Source: Lachnospiraceae bacterium UBA7589
GTDB taxonomy: Bacteria > Bacillota > Clostridia > Lachnospirales > Lachnospiraceae
Direction: 5' to 3'
Assembly (NCBI GenBank): GCA_002476495.1
Contig: DLKL01000017.1
Span: 1-37,698, forward strand
Length of the DNA stretch: 37,698 nucleotides
The position numbers and the translations under genes are program-made. Below, one piece after another: positions 25,206 through 32,432 of the stretch (its first letter is position 1; the number at the start of each line of letters is the position of its first letter). Below the pieces are notes generated by a model that searched no databases, had not been told where the DNA came from, and saw only the letters and a program-made list of their open reading frames with translations.

Positions 25206-26606
25206 TTACTCTACAGTTACCTCAGGAACGTTCTCAAGAACTAAAGTCTTAAGGTAATCCTTAGCAGCAGCAACATCAGCGTACTCGCCATTAGCGTAAG
25301 CAGATACAACCTTGTCAAGCTGTGCATTTAAGTTAACATCATACTTAGTTGAAAGGCTTAAGTCTACAGACTTAAGAAGCTCATCATATACAGGATATGG
25401 ATTCTGTCCGCCAAGCTTCTCCATTGAACCCTCGCCAGCAGCGATAAGGTCAGCAGCAACCTTCTTGTTGTTAGGGAAGTTCATAGTGTTCTCAGTAGTA
25501 GCCTGCTCATAAAGGTGCTTCTCATCACAAGTCATGTAGTAGATAACGAAAGCAGCAAGCTCTGGGTTTACACAATCCTTACCAGCCATAAGGAATGAAC
25601 CACCCCAGTGGTACTCAACAGGACCTGCACATACATTGTACTTACCGAATGCATCAGTTCCGTCGATTGAAAGTGAGAAAGGAACAAACCAAGTAGTTCC
25701 GAAGTAGCAGAATACATCGCCGGACATGTTAGGAGTCCAGTCACCCTGCCACATTGTAGTCTCATGAGTATATCCCTCGTCCTTAAGTTTCTTTGAATAC
25801 TCAAGGTAAGTGTCGATAGATGAGTCAACAACAAGCTTTCCGTCAACTACCCATGACTCAGTTCTTGAATCAAGCATTGGGTACTTAATATCATCATAAC
25901 CTGAAAGCATGTAGTATCCTTTTTCCTTCATCTGAGCAGCTACATCAAAGAACTTATCCCAAGTTGAGATAGCCTCTGCAACCTTGTCTGGCTCTGAGAA
26001 TCCAAGTACATCCTGAGCGATATCTGTTCTGTAGCAAACAACACCAGGAGTAACCTGCCATGTAGCACCGTAGAGCTTACCATCCTTAGTTGCGTACTCA
26101 ACTGTATAATCGTATGCATTAGCATAGCAATCCTCGTTGAATCCGATGTCTGAAAGAGGTACTACGAAATCCTGCTCCATGATATTCTTAGCTGCATCAA
26201 TATCAGCTGCGATAACTGCTGGAGCTTCCTCGCCTGAGAATGCGTTAGAAAGCTGAGTAATATACTCTGCATCAGTACCGCCTAATCAAAGGTCATGAGT
26301 GATAACGAGATCCTCAAGTTCTGGGTAATCCTTGTAAAGGAACTGCTTAATAAGGTCACCAGTCTCGTTGTTCCAAGCATATACATGGATAGCCTTACCG
26401 TTACCGGTAGTCATCTCCATAGTTGGAACTTCGTCAGTTGCCTGGCTCTCAGTATCAGTTGACTTCTCCTCTGATGATGCCTCTGACTCTGATGCTGGTG
26501 CCTTTTCTGTAGTGTCGTCCTTCTTCTCATCCTTACCACAAGCAACGAGTGATAATCCCATTGCTAATGCTAAAGAAAGAGCAATCGCTTTTTTGAATTT
26601 TTTCAC
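25206..26606 (-). pseudogene. Sugar-binding lipoprotein gene interrupted by an in-frame TGA
   Basis: This is the extracellular solute-binding protein of the sugar importer (CUT1 type), about 466 codons. The N-terminal half starts at GTG (26604-26606) with AAAGGAGG upstream, a lipoprotein signal and lipobox LVAC with the Cys near residue 23, then a Ser/Glu/Asp-rich linker. At 26286-26288 the frame meets TGA, after HDL and before LGGTDAEYI, and then continues open in the same frame to 25206. It is therefore a single nonsense codon, not a frameshift. Downstream the protein shows typical features (ATWQVTPGVVCYRTDIA and WGGSFLMAG). Codon choice is strongly biased toward that of a highly expressed gene. 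A GGA-to-TGA change restoring DLGLGG would explain it; sequencing error is equally possible. Confidence 0.85.
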
Positions 26607-26643
26607 AAAAAAACCCTCCTTTTATAAATTGTTTTTTGTTCTC

Positions 26644-26763
26644 TTTATGAGCCAGTATGCAGGCGGACCTGCGTCCTGTCACATAAAAAGTAACTAAATT
26701 ATGAACCTATATGTAATCAGTCTCTGACTGTCGGTTCCATAACGGGTTTTGATCTCTCAAAAC
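26644..26763 (-). promoter_or_regulatory. Structured 5' leader of the sugar transporter operon
   Basis: About 158 nt separate the predicted transcript start (near 26764) from the GTG at 26606. Three stems are visible. The first is GTTTTGA-TCTC-TCAAAAC (26746-26763), right at the 5' end. The second is a two-part stem, outer ATGAACC/GGTTCCAT and inner CAGTC-TCT-GACTG (26701-26740). The third is a nested stem, outer TTTATG/CATAAA and inner GCAGG-CGGA-CCTGC (26644-26687). I do not recognise a known riboswitch class. It may be a cis-regulatory or stabilising element. Confidence 0.55.
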
Positions 26764-26770
26764 TAAGGTT

Positions 26771-26799
26771 ATTATAGGACATATTAATCAATTTTGCAA
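26771..26799 (-). promoter_or_regulatory. Promoter of the sugar ABC transporter operon
   Basis: On the minus strand TTGCAA (26794-26799) is 17 bp from TATAAT (26771-26776). No clear CcpA cre box or LacI-type operator was recognised near it. Confidence 0.7.
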
Positions 26800-26851
26800 T
26801 AGTTTTTTATATACTTTTTGTTTAAATCTACAAAATTGGAGCTGTTTATTT

Positions 26852-27916
26852 CTAATTATTACACATCTGCCCTTCAATGTATGAGTTGATTTTATCTGCC
26901 AGGCCCTTGAAATCATAAAGATACAGCCTGTCAGGGCCTGACATTTCCTCCAGAGTCACATTGGCATGCTTTTCCATATATTCCCTTATACTGCTGTTAT
27001 ATTCATCTACATAATTTACATCCTTGTTTTCTGCGGCAGCCTCTTTATATTTTTCATTTATCTTTTCGTCGTCGTTGACATAGGGTTCCATGAGGGGATT
27101 GGCATATATCAGATACATAGGCACATCCTCAGGAAAACCCAGAGCTGCCGTTTTCTTCGCATTACTGATTGTGTTAAGTGCCTCATTGTACATATCCTTT
27201 GTGTATGCACCTTTTCCATATATAGCCTTTCTTATATCCATCTGTCCCTGTGTATATATGTCAAACCGGTTATCCGGGCCTCCGGTTCCGGTCATACGAT
27301 GTGCTCCAAGACGGCATGCCCACACCAGAAGATATTCAAATATACCACAATACTGTTCCTCCTGAATGCCTTCAAATTGTTCCGGGTAATTCATATTAAT
27401 ACCTATAATGGCTTTTATCTCCTCAGGATAGGTTTTTGCCCAGTAGAATGCTTCAATTCCCGAAGTTCCCATAGGTACAAGTGTATATGGGCCTTCGATT
27501 TCCAGCTTCTTTAAGGTATTCCTTGTCTGGTTCATTATGCTTTCAACGTCCTTTGAATCCCCCGTACTCTCACTAAAGCCAAATCCGCTTCTGTCCACAT
27601 ATACATATCTGCAATTTGTAAGCTGTCCGAACAGAGGCTCCAGTGCAATGGAATCATCTATGCTTGTCTGGCTGTGCATAAATACCAGGATATTATCAGA
27701 AGACTCATCTCCTCCTGTCATTACATGAAGCCGGTTGCCGTCTACCGTAACCATATGTCCCGGCGGAACAAGGTATCCTTCTTCATTTCGCAGCTTGTTT
27801 TTGTGATTAATGTAAATAGCTGCAAATATTATAATATTAACCACCAGAGTACCTATCATAAATATTATAAATATCTTGAAAAATTTATGTAAAAACCTTC
27901 TTAGCTTTTCTTTCAT
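26852..27916 (-). CDS. Membrane-anchored alpha/beta-hydrolase-like protein (354 aa)
   Basis: An N-terminal membrane span (about 15-37) is preceded by basic residues. The rest is an extracytoplasmic or membrane-associated alpha/beta-hydrolase fold, with FMHSQTS in place of the oxyanion-hole HG motif and the DRSGFGFSES strand typical of the family. The nucleophile elbow reads MGTSGIEAF, with Ser in place but lacking the second Gly of GxSxG. I do not see a clear catalytic His near the C-terminus (ending YDFKGLADKINSYI), so activity is uncertain. The frame opens at 27946, but GGAGG before the ATG at 27916 sets the start. Monocistronic, with a promoter at 27960-27988. Confidence 0.8.
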   Translation of the reverse strand: MKEKLRRFLHKFFKIFIIFMIGTLVVNIIIFAAIYINHKNKLRNEEGYLVPPGHMVTVDGNRLHVMTGGDESSDNILVFMHSQTSIDDSIALEPLFGQLTNCRYVYVDRSGFGFSESTGDSKDVESIMNQTRNTLKKLEIEGPYTLVPMGTSGIEAFYWAKTYPEEIKAIIGINMNYPEQFEGIQEEQYCGIFEYLLVWACRLGAHRMTGTGGPDNRFDIYTQGQMDIRKAIYGKGAYTKDMYNEALNTISNAKKTAALGFPEDVPMYLIYANPLMEPYVNDDEKINEKYKEAAAENKDVNYVDEYNSSIREYMEKHANVTLEEMSGPDRLYLYDFKGLADKINSYIEGQMCNN

Positions 27917-27959
27917 ATTTTCCTCCGCAATAATTATTTTTGGCAAAACACCTCATATT

Positions 27960-27988
27960 ATAATAAGGCAAAACCATTTCATTGTAAA
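27960..27988 (-). promoter_or_regulatory. Promoter of the alpha/beta-hydrolase gene
   Basis: On the minus strand TTTACA (27983-27988) is 17 bp from TATTAT (27960-27965). The 8-mer GGCAAAAC occurs twice on the plus strand, near 27942 and 27967, on either side of the -10 box. Confidence 0.55.
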
Positions 27989-28041
27989 TCTTTTCTTGTT
28001 ACTATTTCACAAAATTTTCGTACTAATTCACACATTTTTCT

Positions 28042-28070
28042 TTGTTACGGGGAACAATATATGGTAAACT
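28042..28070 (+). promoter_or_regulatory. Candidate promoter of the 301-aa membrane protein gene
   Basis: TTGTTA (28042-28047) is 17 bp from TAAACT (28065-28070). The -10 box is weak. The gene's ribosome-binding site AAGGAG follows 40 bp later, before the ATG at 28119. Confidence 0.4.
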
Positions 28071-28118
28071 TTGTAAAGAATATTTAATTTGTACAACATC
28101 ACTTAAGGAGATATTTGA

Positions 28119-29024
28119 ATGAAAGATGCCATTAAACAGGAAAGTAATAACATACCGGTAACAAATAGTACAGCTATTACACCGGAAAAAAGTGACAGCA
28201 GCTCCGAAGGCAAATCTACTGTGTCTGAGGAAGTATGTCATAAAAGCGATGAGGCTTCAAATGAGCCGTCACAGGGAGAGGATTTACTCAGTCTGCGGTT
28301 TTTGTCCTTCCGGGAAAGAATAAAGGCAAAGCATGCTTACTATAAAAAACATACCGAGGGCATGACAAAAAAGGAACGTATAGGTTATTTTCTTTATTAC
28401 TACAAATGGAAGGTGTGCCTTATCGCTCTTTTACTATTTTGTGCCATCACCATCCCTGTTTCCATATACCGTAACACAAGACCCGTCGCCCTGTCCTATG
28501 CTATAATAAACAACAGTTCCTTTAACAAAATCAATAAAGAAGTTTTTCAGGATTACCTTGATACCTACGGTCTTAATGACGGATACCGTCTGTCAGAATA
28601 TCCGGATATCCGGCTTTCCCGGGAGGAGTATGAAAAGCTTAACGGCAACAGTACCAATAACGCCAGCTACGACCAATTTCCCACTCTTTGCTACAACGGA
28701 TATATTGACATTATAATAACCGACGAAACAGGTCTTTCCTTTTGTTCGAATGCAGGTATGCTGCAAGCCCTTGATACAGCAATGCCCCGGGAATACTATG
28801 ATATTTTTTCCTCTGATTACAACGAATATCTTGTTAAAGAAAAGGGCCCCGAAAACCAGGAGGAATATTATGCCATAGACATATCTGACACAGAATTTGC
28901 AAAAAGCCTTAATCTGTCATATGACCGGATATATCTGTGTTTTCCGGGAAACAAGGATTCAGAATATACCAACGTGAGGCGTTTTCTGAATTATGTCTTT
29001 TCTCTTGGTTTTGAGCCCTATTAA
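28119..29024 (+). CDS. Single-pass membrane protein of unknown function (301 aa)
   Basis: A hydrophilic N-terminal segment (1-60) rich in Ser, Glu and Thr is followed by a basic juxtamembrane stretch with the YYYKWK motif just before one membrane span (about 98-117). A globular domain of about 185 residues follows, presumably outside the cell. Similar YYKWK-plus-span proteins are common in Lachnospiraceae but have no known function. No catalytic motif is visible. It is one of only two plus-strand protein genes and stands alone, with AAGGAG before the ATG. It ends in a terminator shared in sequence with the end of trpS. Confidence 0.8.
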   Translation: MKDAIKQESNNIPVTNSTAITPEKSDSSSEGKSTVSEEVCHKSDEASNEPSQGEDLLSLRFLSFRERIKAKHAYYKKHTEGMTKKERIGYFLYYYKWKVCLIALLLFCAITIPVSIYRNTRPVALSYAIINNSSFNKINKEVFQDYLDTYGLNDGYRLSEYPDIRLSREEYEKLNGNSTNNASYDQFPTLCYNGYIDIIITDETGLSFCSNAGMLQALDTAMPREYYDIFSSDYNEYLVKEKGPENQEEYYAIDISDTEFAKSLNLSYDRIYLCFPGNKDSEYTNVRRFLNYVFSLGFEPY

Positions 29025-29048
29025 AATCTGATATGCAATTTGCTGTGC

Positions 29049-29093
29049 GGCTTTATTGAATTATCTTGGCAATTCGATAAAGCCCACTTTTTT
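29049..29093 (+). terminator. Rho-independent terminator of the 301-aa gene, overlapping the trpS 3' end
   Basis: GGCTTTATTGAAT (29049-29061) pairs with ATTCGATAAAGCC (29072-29084), with one G-U wobble, and is followed by CAC and six T. It works only in the plus direction. The right arm and T-run lie inside the last codons of trpS. Confidence 0.8.
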
Positions 29094-30071
29094 CTTGACT
29101 TTTCTGAGAGTTTTATTAGCATAATAGGATGCCTGTTCAGCATTGTTCTTTATTGCCTTATCCACATAGTCCTTATTAGCAGCAAGCTCATTATACCTTG
29201 CCTGAAGAGGAGCAAGCTCCCCTGCAACAGCTTCTCCGACTATTTCCTTAAGCTGTCCGTAACCAAGTCCTGAGAATTCCTTTACTGCCTCATCAGAGGT
29301 TTTTGAGGTAACAGCACAATATATGTCAATAAGATTCTTTATTCCCGGTTTATCATCACTATACGCTATCACTCCGTCAGAGTCGGTAACTGCCTTCTTG
29401 AATTTGCGCATTACCGTATCCTTGTCATCAAGAAGATATATACTGGCATTAGGATTTTCATCTGACTTTGACATTTTTTTCGAAGGGTCCTGCAGACTCA
29501 TGATTTTAGCTCCGCTTTTACCCATATATCCCTCCGGTATAGTAAATACATCGCCATAAATTCCATTAAACCTGTTGGCTATATCCCTGGTTATTTCAAG
29601 ATGCTGCATCTGATCCTTTCCCACAGGTACAAGGTCTGCCTGATACAAAAGTATATCTGCTGCCATAAGCACAGGATAAGTAAAAAGACCTGTGTTAATA
29701 TTATCGGCATGCTTTGCCGACTTGTCCTTAAACTGAGTCATTCTGTTCATTTCACCCATATATGTAAAGCAGTTCAGTATCCATGCAAGCTCAGCATGGG
29801 CAGGTACATGTGACTGAAAGAACACACAATTTTTTTCAGGATCCAGTCCTGCTGCTATATAAAGATTGAGCAGGCTTCTTCCGCTTTTCCTAAGATTTGC
29901 AGGATCCTGTCTCACAGTTATGGAATGGAGATCCATTATTCCGTAAAAGCATTTAATATCCTCTTCTTCGCTTAAGCCGACCCAGTTTTTTAATGCTCCA
30001 AGATAATTACCCAGAGTTATCATTCCTGTGGACTGCATTCCCGAAAGCATAGTCTTTTTTCCGTCTATCAT
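29061..30071 (-). CDS. trpS: Tryptophanyl-tRNA synthetase (336 aa)
   Basis: This is a class I aminoacyl-tRNA synthetase that charges tRNA-Trp. The HIGH-type motif is STGMITLGNYLGAL near the N-terminus, and KKMSKSDENP carries the KMSKS motif. The segment GKDQMQHLEITRDIANRFN is also typical. Length is normal for the bacterial dimeric enzyme. The frame opens at 30080 inside the ABC-F stop region, but AAGGAGG from the last ABC-F codons is nine bases before the ATG at 30071, so that start (MIDGKKTMLSG) is preferred. There is no room for a T-box leader; trpS depends on the upstream operon. Confidence 0.96.
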   Translation of the reverse strand: MIDGKKTMLSGMQSTGMITLGNYLGALKNWVGLSEEEDIKCFYGIMDLHSITVRQDPANLRKSGRSLLNLYIAAGLDPEKNCVFFQSHVPAHAELAWILNCFTYMGEMNRMTQFKDKSAKHADNINTGLFTYPVLMAADILLYQADLVPVGKDQMQHLEITRDIANRFNGIYGDVFTIPEGYMGKSGAKIMSLQDPSKKMSKSDENPNASIYLLDDKDTVMRKFKKAVTDSDGVIAYSDDKPGIKNLIDIYCAVTSKTSDEAVKEFSGLGYGQLKEIVGEAVAGELAPLQARYNELAANKDYVDKAIKNNAEQASYYANKTLRKVKKKVGFIELPR

Positions 30072-30072
30072 A

Positions 30073-31701
30073 TTACTCATCCTCCTTAACCATATTCATA
30101 ACCTGGCGTTTTCTTGCAAATTCATCATTGGCAAGATATTCATCATAGGTAGTCTGCTTATCAATAAGTCCGGTAGCGGTAAGCTCCATGATGCGATTAG
30201 CTGTTGTCTGGACAAACTGATGGTCCTGACAGGCAAAAAGTACAACTCCGGGGAACTTTATAAGGCCATTGTTCAACGCTGTAATAGACTCCATGTCAAG
30301 GTGGTTTGTAGGCTCATCCATTATAAGACAGTTGGCACCCATTATCATAAGCTTTGACAGAAGGCATCTGACCTTTTCTCCTCCCGACAAAACCTTAACC
30401 TTCTTTACTCCATCCTCACCTGCAAAAAGCATACGCCCAAGAAATCCTCTCACATATGTTGCATCCTTATCATCAGAATACTGCGCCAGCCAGTCGGCAA
30501 TAACCAGATCATTGTCAAATTCCTTTGTGTTATCCTTTGGAAAATATCCCTGGGATGTAGTAACTCCCCACTTGTAGCTTCCTTCATCCGGTTCAAGCTC
30601 TCCCGCAAGAATTCTGAAGAGAGTAGTTGTAGCTATGGTATTTGGCCCGACAAAGGCCACTTTGTCTTCTCTGCCTATAGTAAATGAAATATTATCCAGC
30701 ACCTTCACTCCGTCTACAGTCTTGGAAATATTGGAAACTGTAAGAACCTCATTACCGATTTCTCTCTTTGGTCTGAAATCTATATAAGGATACTTTCTGC
30801 TGGATGGCTTTATCTCGTCCAGTTCAATTTTTTCCAATGCCCTTTTTCTTGAGGTTGCCTGTTTTGACTTGGAGGCATTTGCCGAGAACCTCTGGATAAA
30901 TTCCTGAAGTTCTTTTATCTTTTCTTCTTTCTTTTTGTTGGCCTCCTTCATCTGCTTAATCATGAGCTGGCTTGATTCATACCAAAAATCATAATTTCCG
31001 GCATAAAGCTGTATCTTTGCATAGTCAATATCAGCAATATGGGTACACACCTTGTTAAGGAAATATCTGTCGTGAGACACTACTATAACAGTGTTATTAA
31101 AATTAATAAGGAATTCTTCCAACCATGCGATTGCATCAAGGTCAAGATGGTTGGTCGGCTCATCCAGAAGAAGTACATCAGGATTTCCAAATAAGGCCTG
31201 GGCAAGAAGTACCTTTACCTTAAGATTGCCATCCAGCTCCCCCATCATTTTATAATGAACATCCGTATCAACGCCAAGTCCGTTAAGAAGGGTTGCCGCA
31301 TCTGCCTCTGCATTCCATCCGTCCATCTCTGCAAATTCAGCCTCAAGCTCTGACGCTTTTATTCCATCCTCGTCGGAAAAATCCTCCTTCATATAGATGG
31401 CATCCTTTTCCTTCATTACTTCATAAAGTCTTTTATTGCCCATAATAACTGTATCCATTACAACGCAGTCATCATATTTAAAGTGATCCTGCTGAAGCAC
31501 GGAGAGCCTCTCTCCTGCATTCATAATAACCTCACCCTTAGTAGGTTCCAGCTCCCCCGAAAGTATTTTCAGAAATGTTGACTTACCGGCACCGTTTGCT
31601 CCTATAAGGCCATAGCAGTTTCCTTCTGTAAACTTAATATTTACGTCCTCAAACAGAGCTTTTTTTCCAAGTCTAAGGGTTATATTACTTGCACATATCA
31701 T
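30073..31701 (-). CDS. ABC-F family ATPase, YkpA/YbiT-like, with degenerate second site (542 aa)
   Basis: This is a cytoplasmic twin-ATPase of the ABC-F type, presumed to act on ribosomes. ATPase 1 has an intact Walker A GANGAGKST (34-42) and LLLDEPTNHLD (177-187), and its signature is the loose form usual in YbiT relatives. ATPase 2 contains the YkpA-type WGVTTSQGYFPKDN segment and a good LSGGEKVR. Its Walker A, however, reads GPNTIATTT (352-360) with Thr358 where Lys is expected, and the H-loop reads CQDHQF with Gln in place of His. The Walker B Glu is kept. It begins 23 bp after the GatD-like gene with a GGAAAGG ribosome-binding site and runs into trpS. Confidence 0.92.
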   Translation of the reverse strand: MICASNITLRLGKKALFEDVNIKFTEGNCYGLIGANGAGKSTFLKILSGELEPTKGEVIMNAGERLSVLQQDHFKYDDCVVMDTVIMGNKRLYEVMKEKDAIYMKEDFSDEDGIKASELEAEFAEMDGWNAEADAATLLNGLGVDTDVHYKMMGELDGNLKVKVLLAQALFGNPDVLLLDEPTNHLDLDAIAWLEEFLINFNNTVIVVSHDRYFLNKVCTHIADIDYAKIQLYAGNYDFWYESSQLMIKQMKEANKKKEEKIKELQEFIQRFSANASKSKQATSRKRALEKIELDEIKPSSRKYPYIDFRPKREIGNEVLTVSNISKTVDGVKVLDNISFTIGREDKVAFVGPNTIATTTLFRILAGELEPDEGSYKWGVTTSQGYFPKDNTKEFDNDLVIADWLAQYSDDKDATYVRGFLGRMLFAGEDGVKKVKVLSGGEKVRCLLSKLMIMGANCLIMDEPTNHLDMESITALNNGLIKFPGVVLFACQDHQFVQTTANRIMELTATGLIDKQTTYDEYLANDEFARKRQVMNMVKEDE

Positions 31702-31724
31702 AGTTCTTTTTCCTTTCCCATTAG

Positions 31725-32432
31725 TTAGTTCAATTTTGTATCCGGATTCTTTATCTCAAGAAGTCTCCGGTTATACGCCTCCATTGCTGCATCCTCATAG
31801 GCCACATGGGGATTATTCACACCCAGCAGGCTCATAATATATTTTGTAAATAGCGGATTAAGTGGTAACAACGGACCTATTATATAGGTTGCAAAAAGAT
31901 TATTTATATGAATTCCCTCCGTTGTACTTTCCCGATTAACTCCTGCTCCTCTTTCAACCTGCATAAATCCCATATCTTTTGGTTCATCATAGGAGTGGGA
32001 AAATCTGCTGTTAAAGCCTACTATTTCCATATTCTCAAATTTTCCAAGAAACAGACTGTTGTACCTTCTATTCTTTTCAATTCTGGCCTCAAGCCTTGTT
32101 ATACCCAGGGCATCAACCCTTTCATCGCCATAGTCAATGCTTTTACCCAATATATCAAGCATATTACCGGTGATAAGAATAACCTTTCCCCGGGATATAA
32201 GCTCCTTTATCCTGTCTGTAAAAGGCTTTAGCTTTTCGATTACCCTTTTTTGTATACTCTCCGTTCCACTCCCAAGATATATCATATCCACATCATTTTT
32301 CACAAAATAAGGTGTCCGGTTAAGAGGTGTATCTATCCACTGTGCATCCGGAAGAGAGGCTTTTAAAAAAGAAATGTTACCGCTGTCACCAAAGAGATTA
32401 CAAACCTCCCCAAATAAAACCTCTATAATCAT
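31725..32432 (-). CDS. GatD-like glutamine amidotransferase-fold protein lacking catalytic Cys and His (235 aa)
   Basis: This aligns end to end with GatD, the glutaminase subunit that with MurT amidates lipid II D-glutamate. Conserved landmarks are CNLFGDSGNI (11-20), MIYLGSG (50-56), GITRLEA and GIHINNLFATYIIGPLLPLNP. The nucleophile strand, normally ICGGYQ, reads ITGNMLD, so Thr88 replaces Cys. TYLHGP reads TYIIGP, so Ile185 replaces the catalytic His. It therefore should not hydrolyse glutamine by the known mechanism. It overlaps the MurT-like gene by 4 bp. The alignment is from memory of S. aureus GatD. A structural or ligand-binding role is likely; that is inference. Confidence 0.85.
   Translation of the reverse strand: MIIEVLFGEVCNLFGDSGNISFLKASLPDAQWIDTPLNRTPYFVKNDVDMIYLGSGTESIQKRVIEKLKPFTDRIKELISRGKVILITGNMLDILGKSIDYGDERVDALGITRLEARIEKNRRYNSLFLGKFENMEIVGFNSRFSHSYDEPKDMGFMQVERGAGVNRESTTEGIHINNLFATYIIGPLLPLNPLFTKYIMSLLGVNNPHVAYEDAAMEAYNRRLLEIKNPDTKLN

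Noticed and set aside
26286..26288. Selenocysteine recoding at the in-frame TGA
   Set aside because: No convincing bacterial SECIS stem-loop follows the TGA, and sugar-binding proteins are not a selenoprotein family.
30060..30100. T-box leader expected before trpS in Firmicutes
   Set aside because: trpS starts one base from the ABC-F stop, so there is no leader; no T-box core sequence was seen nearby.
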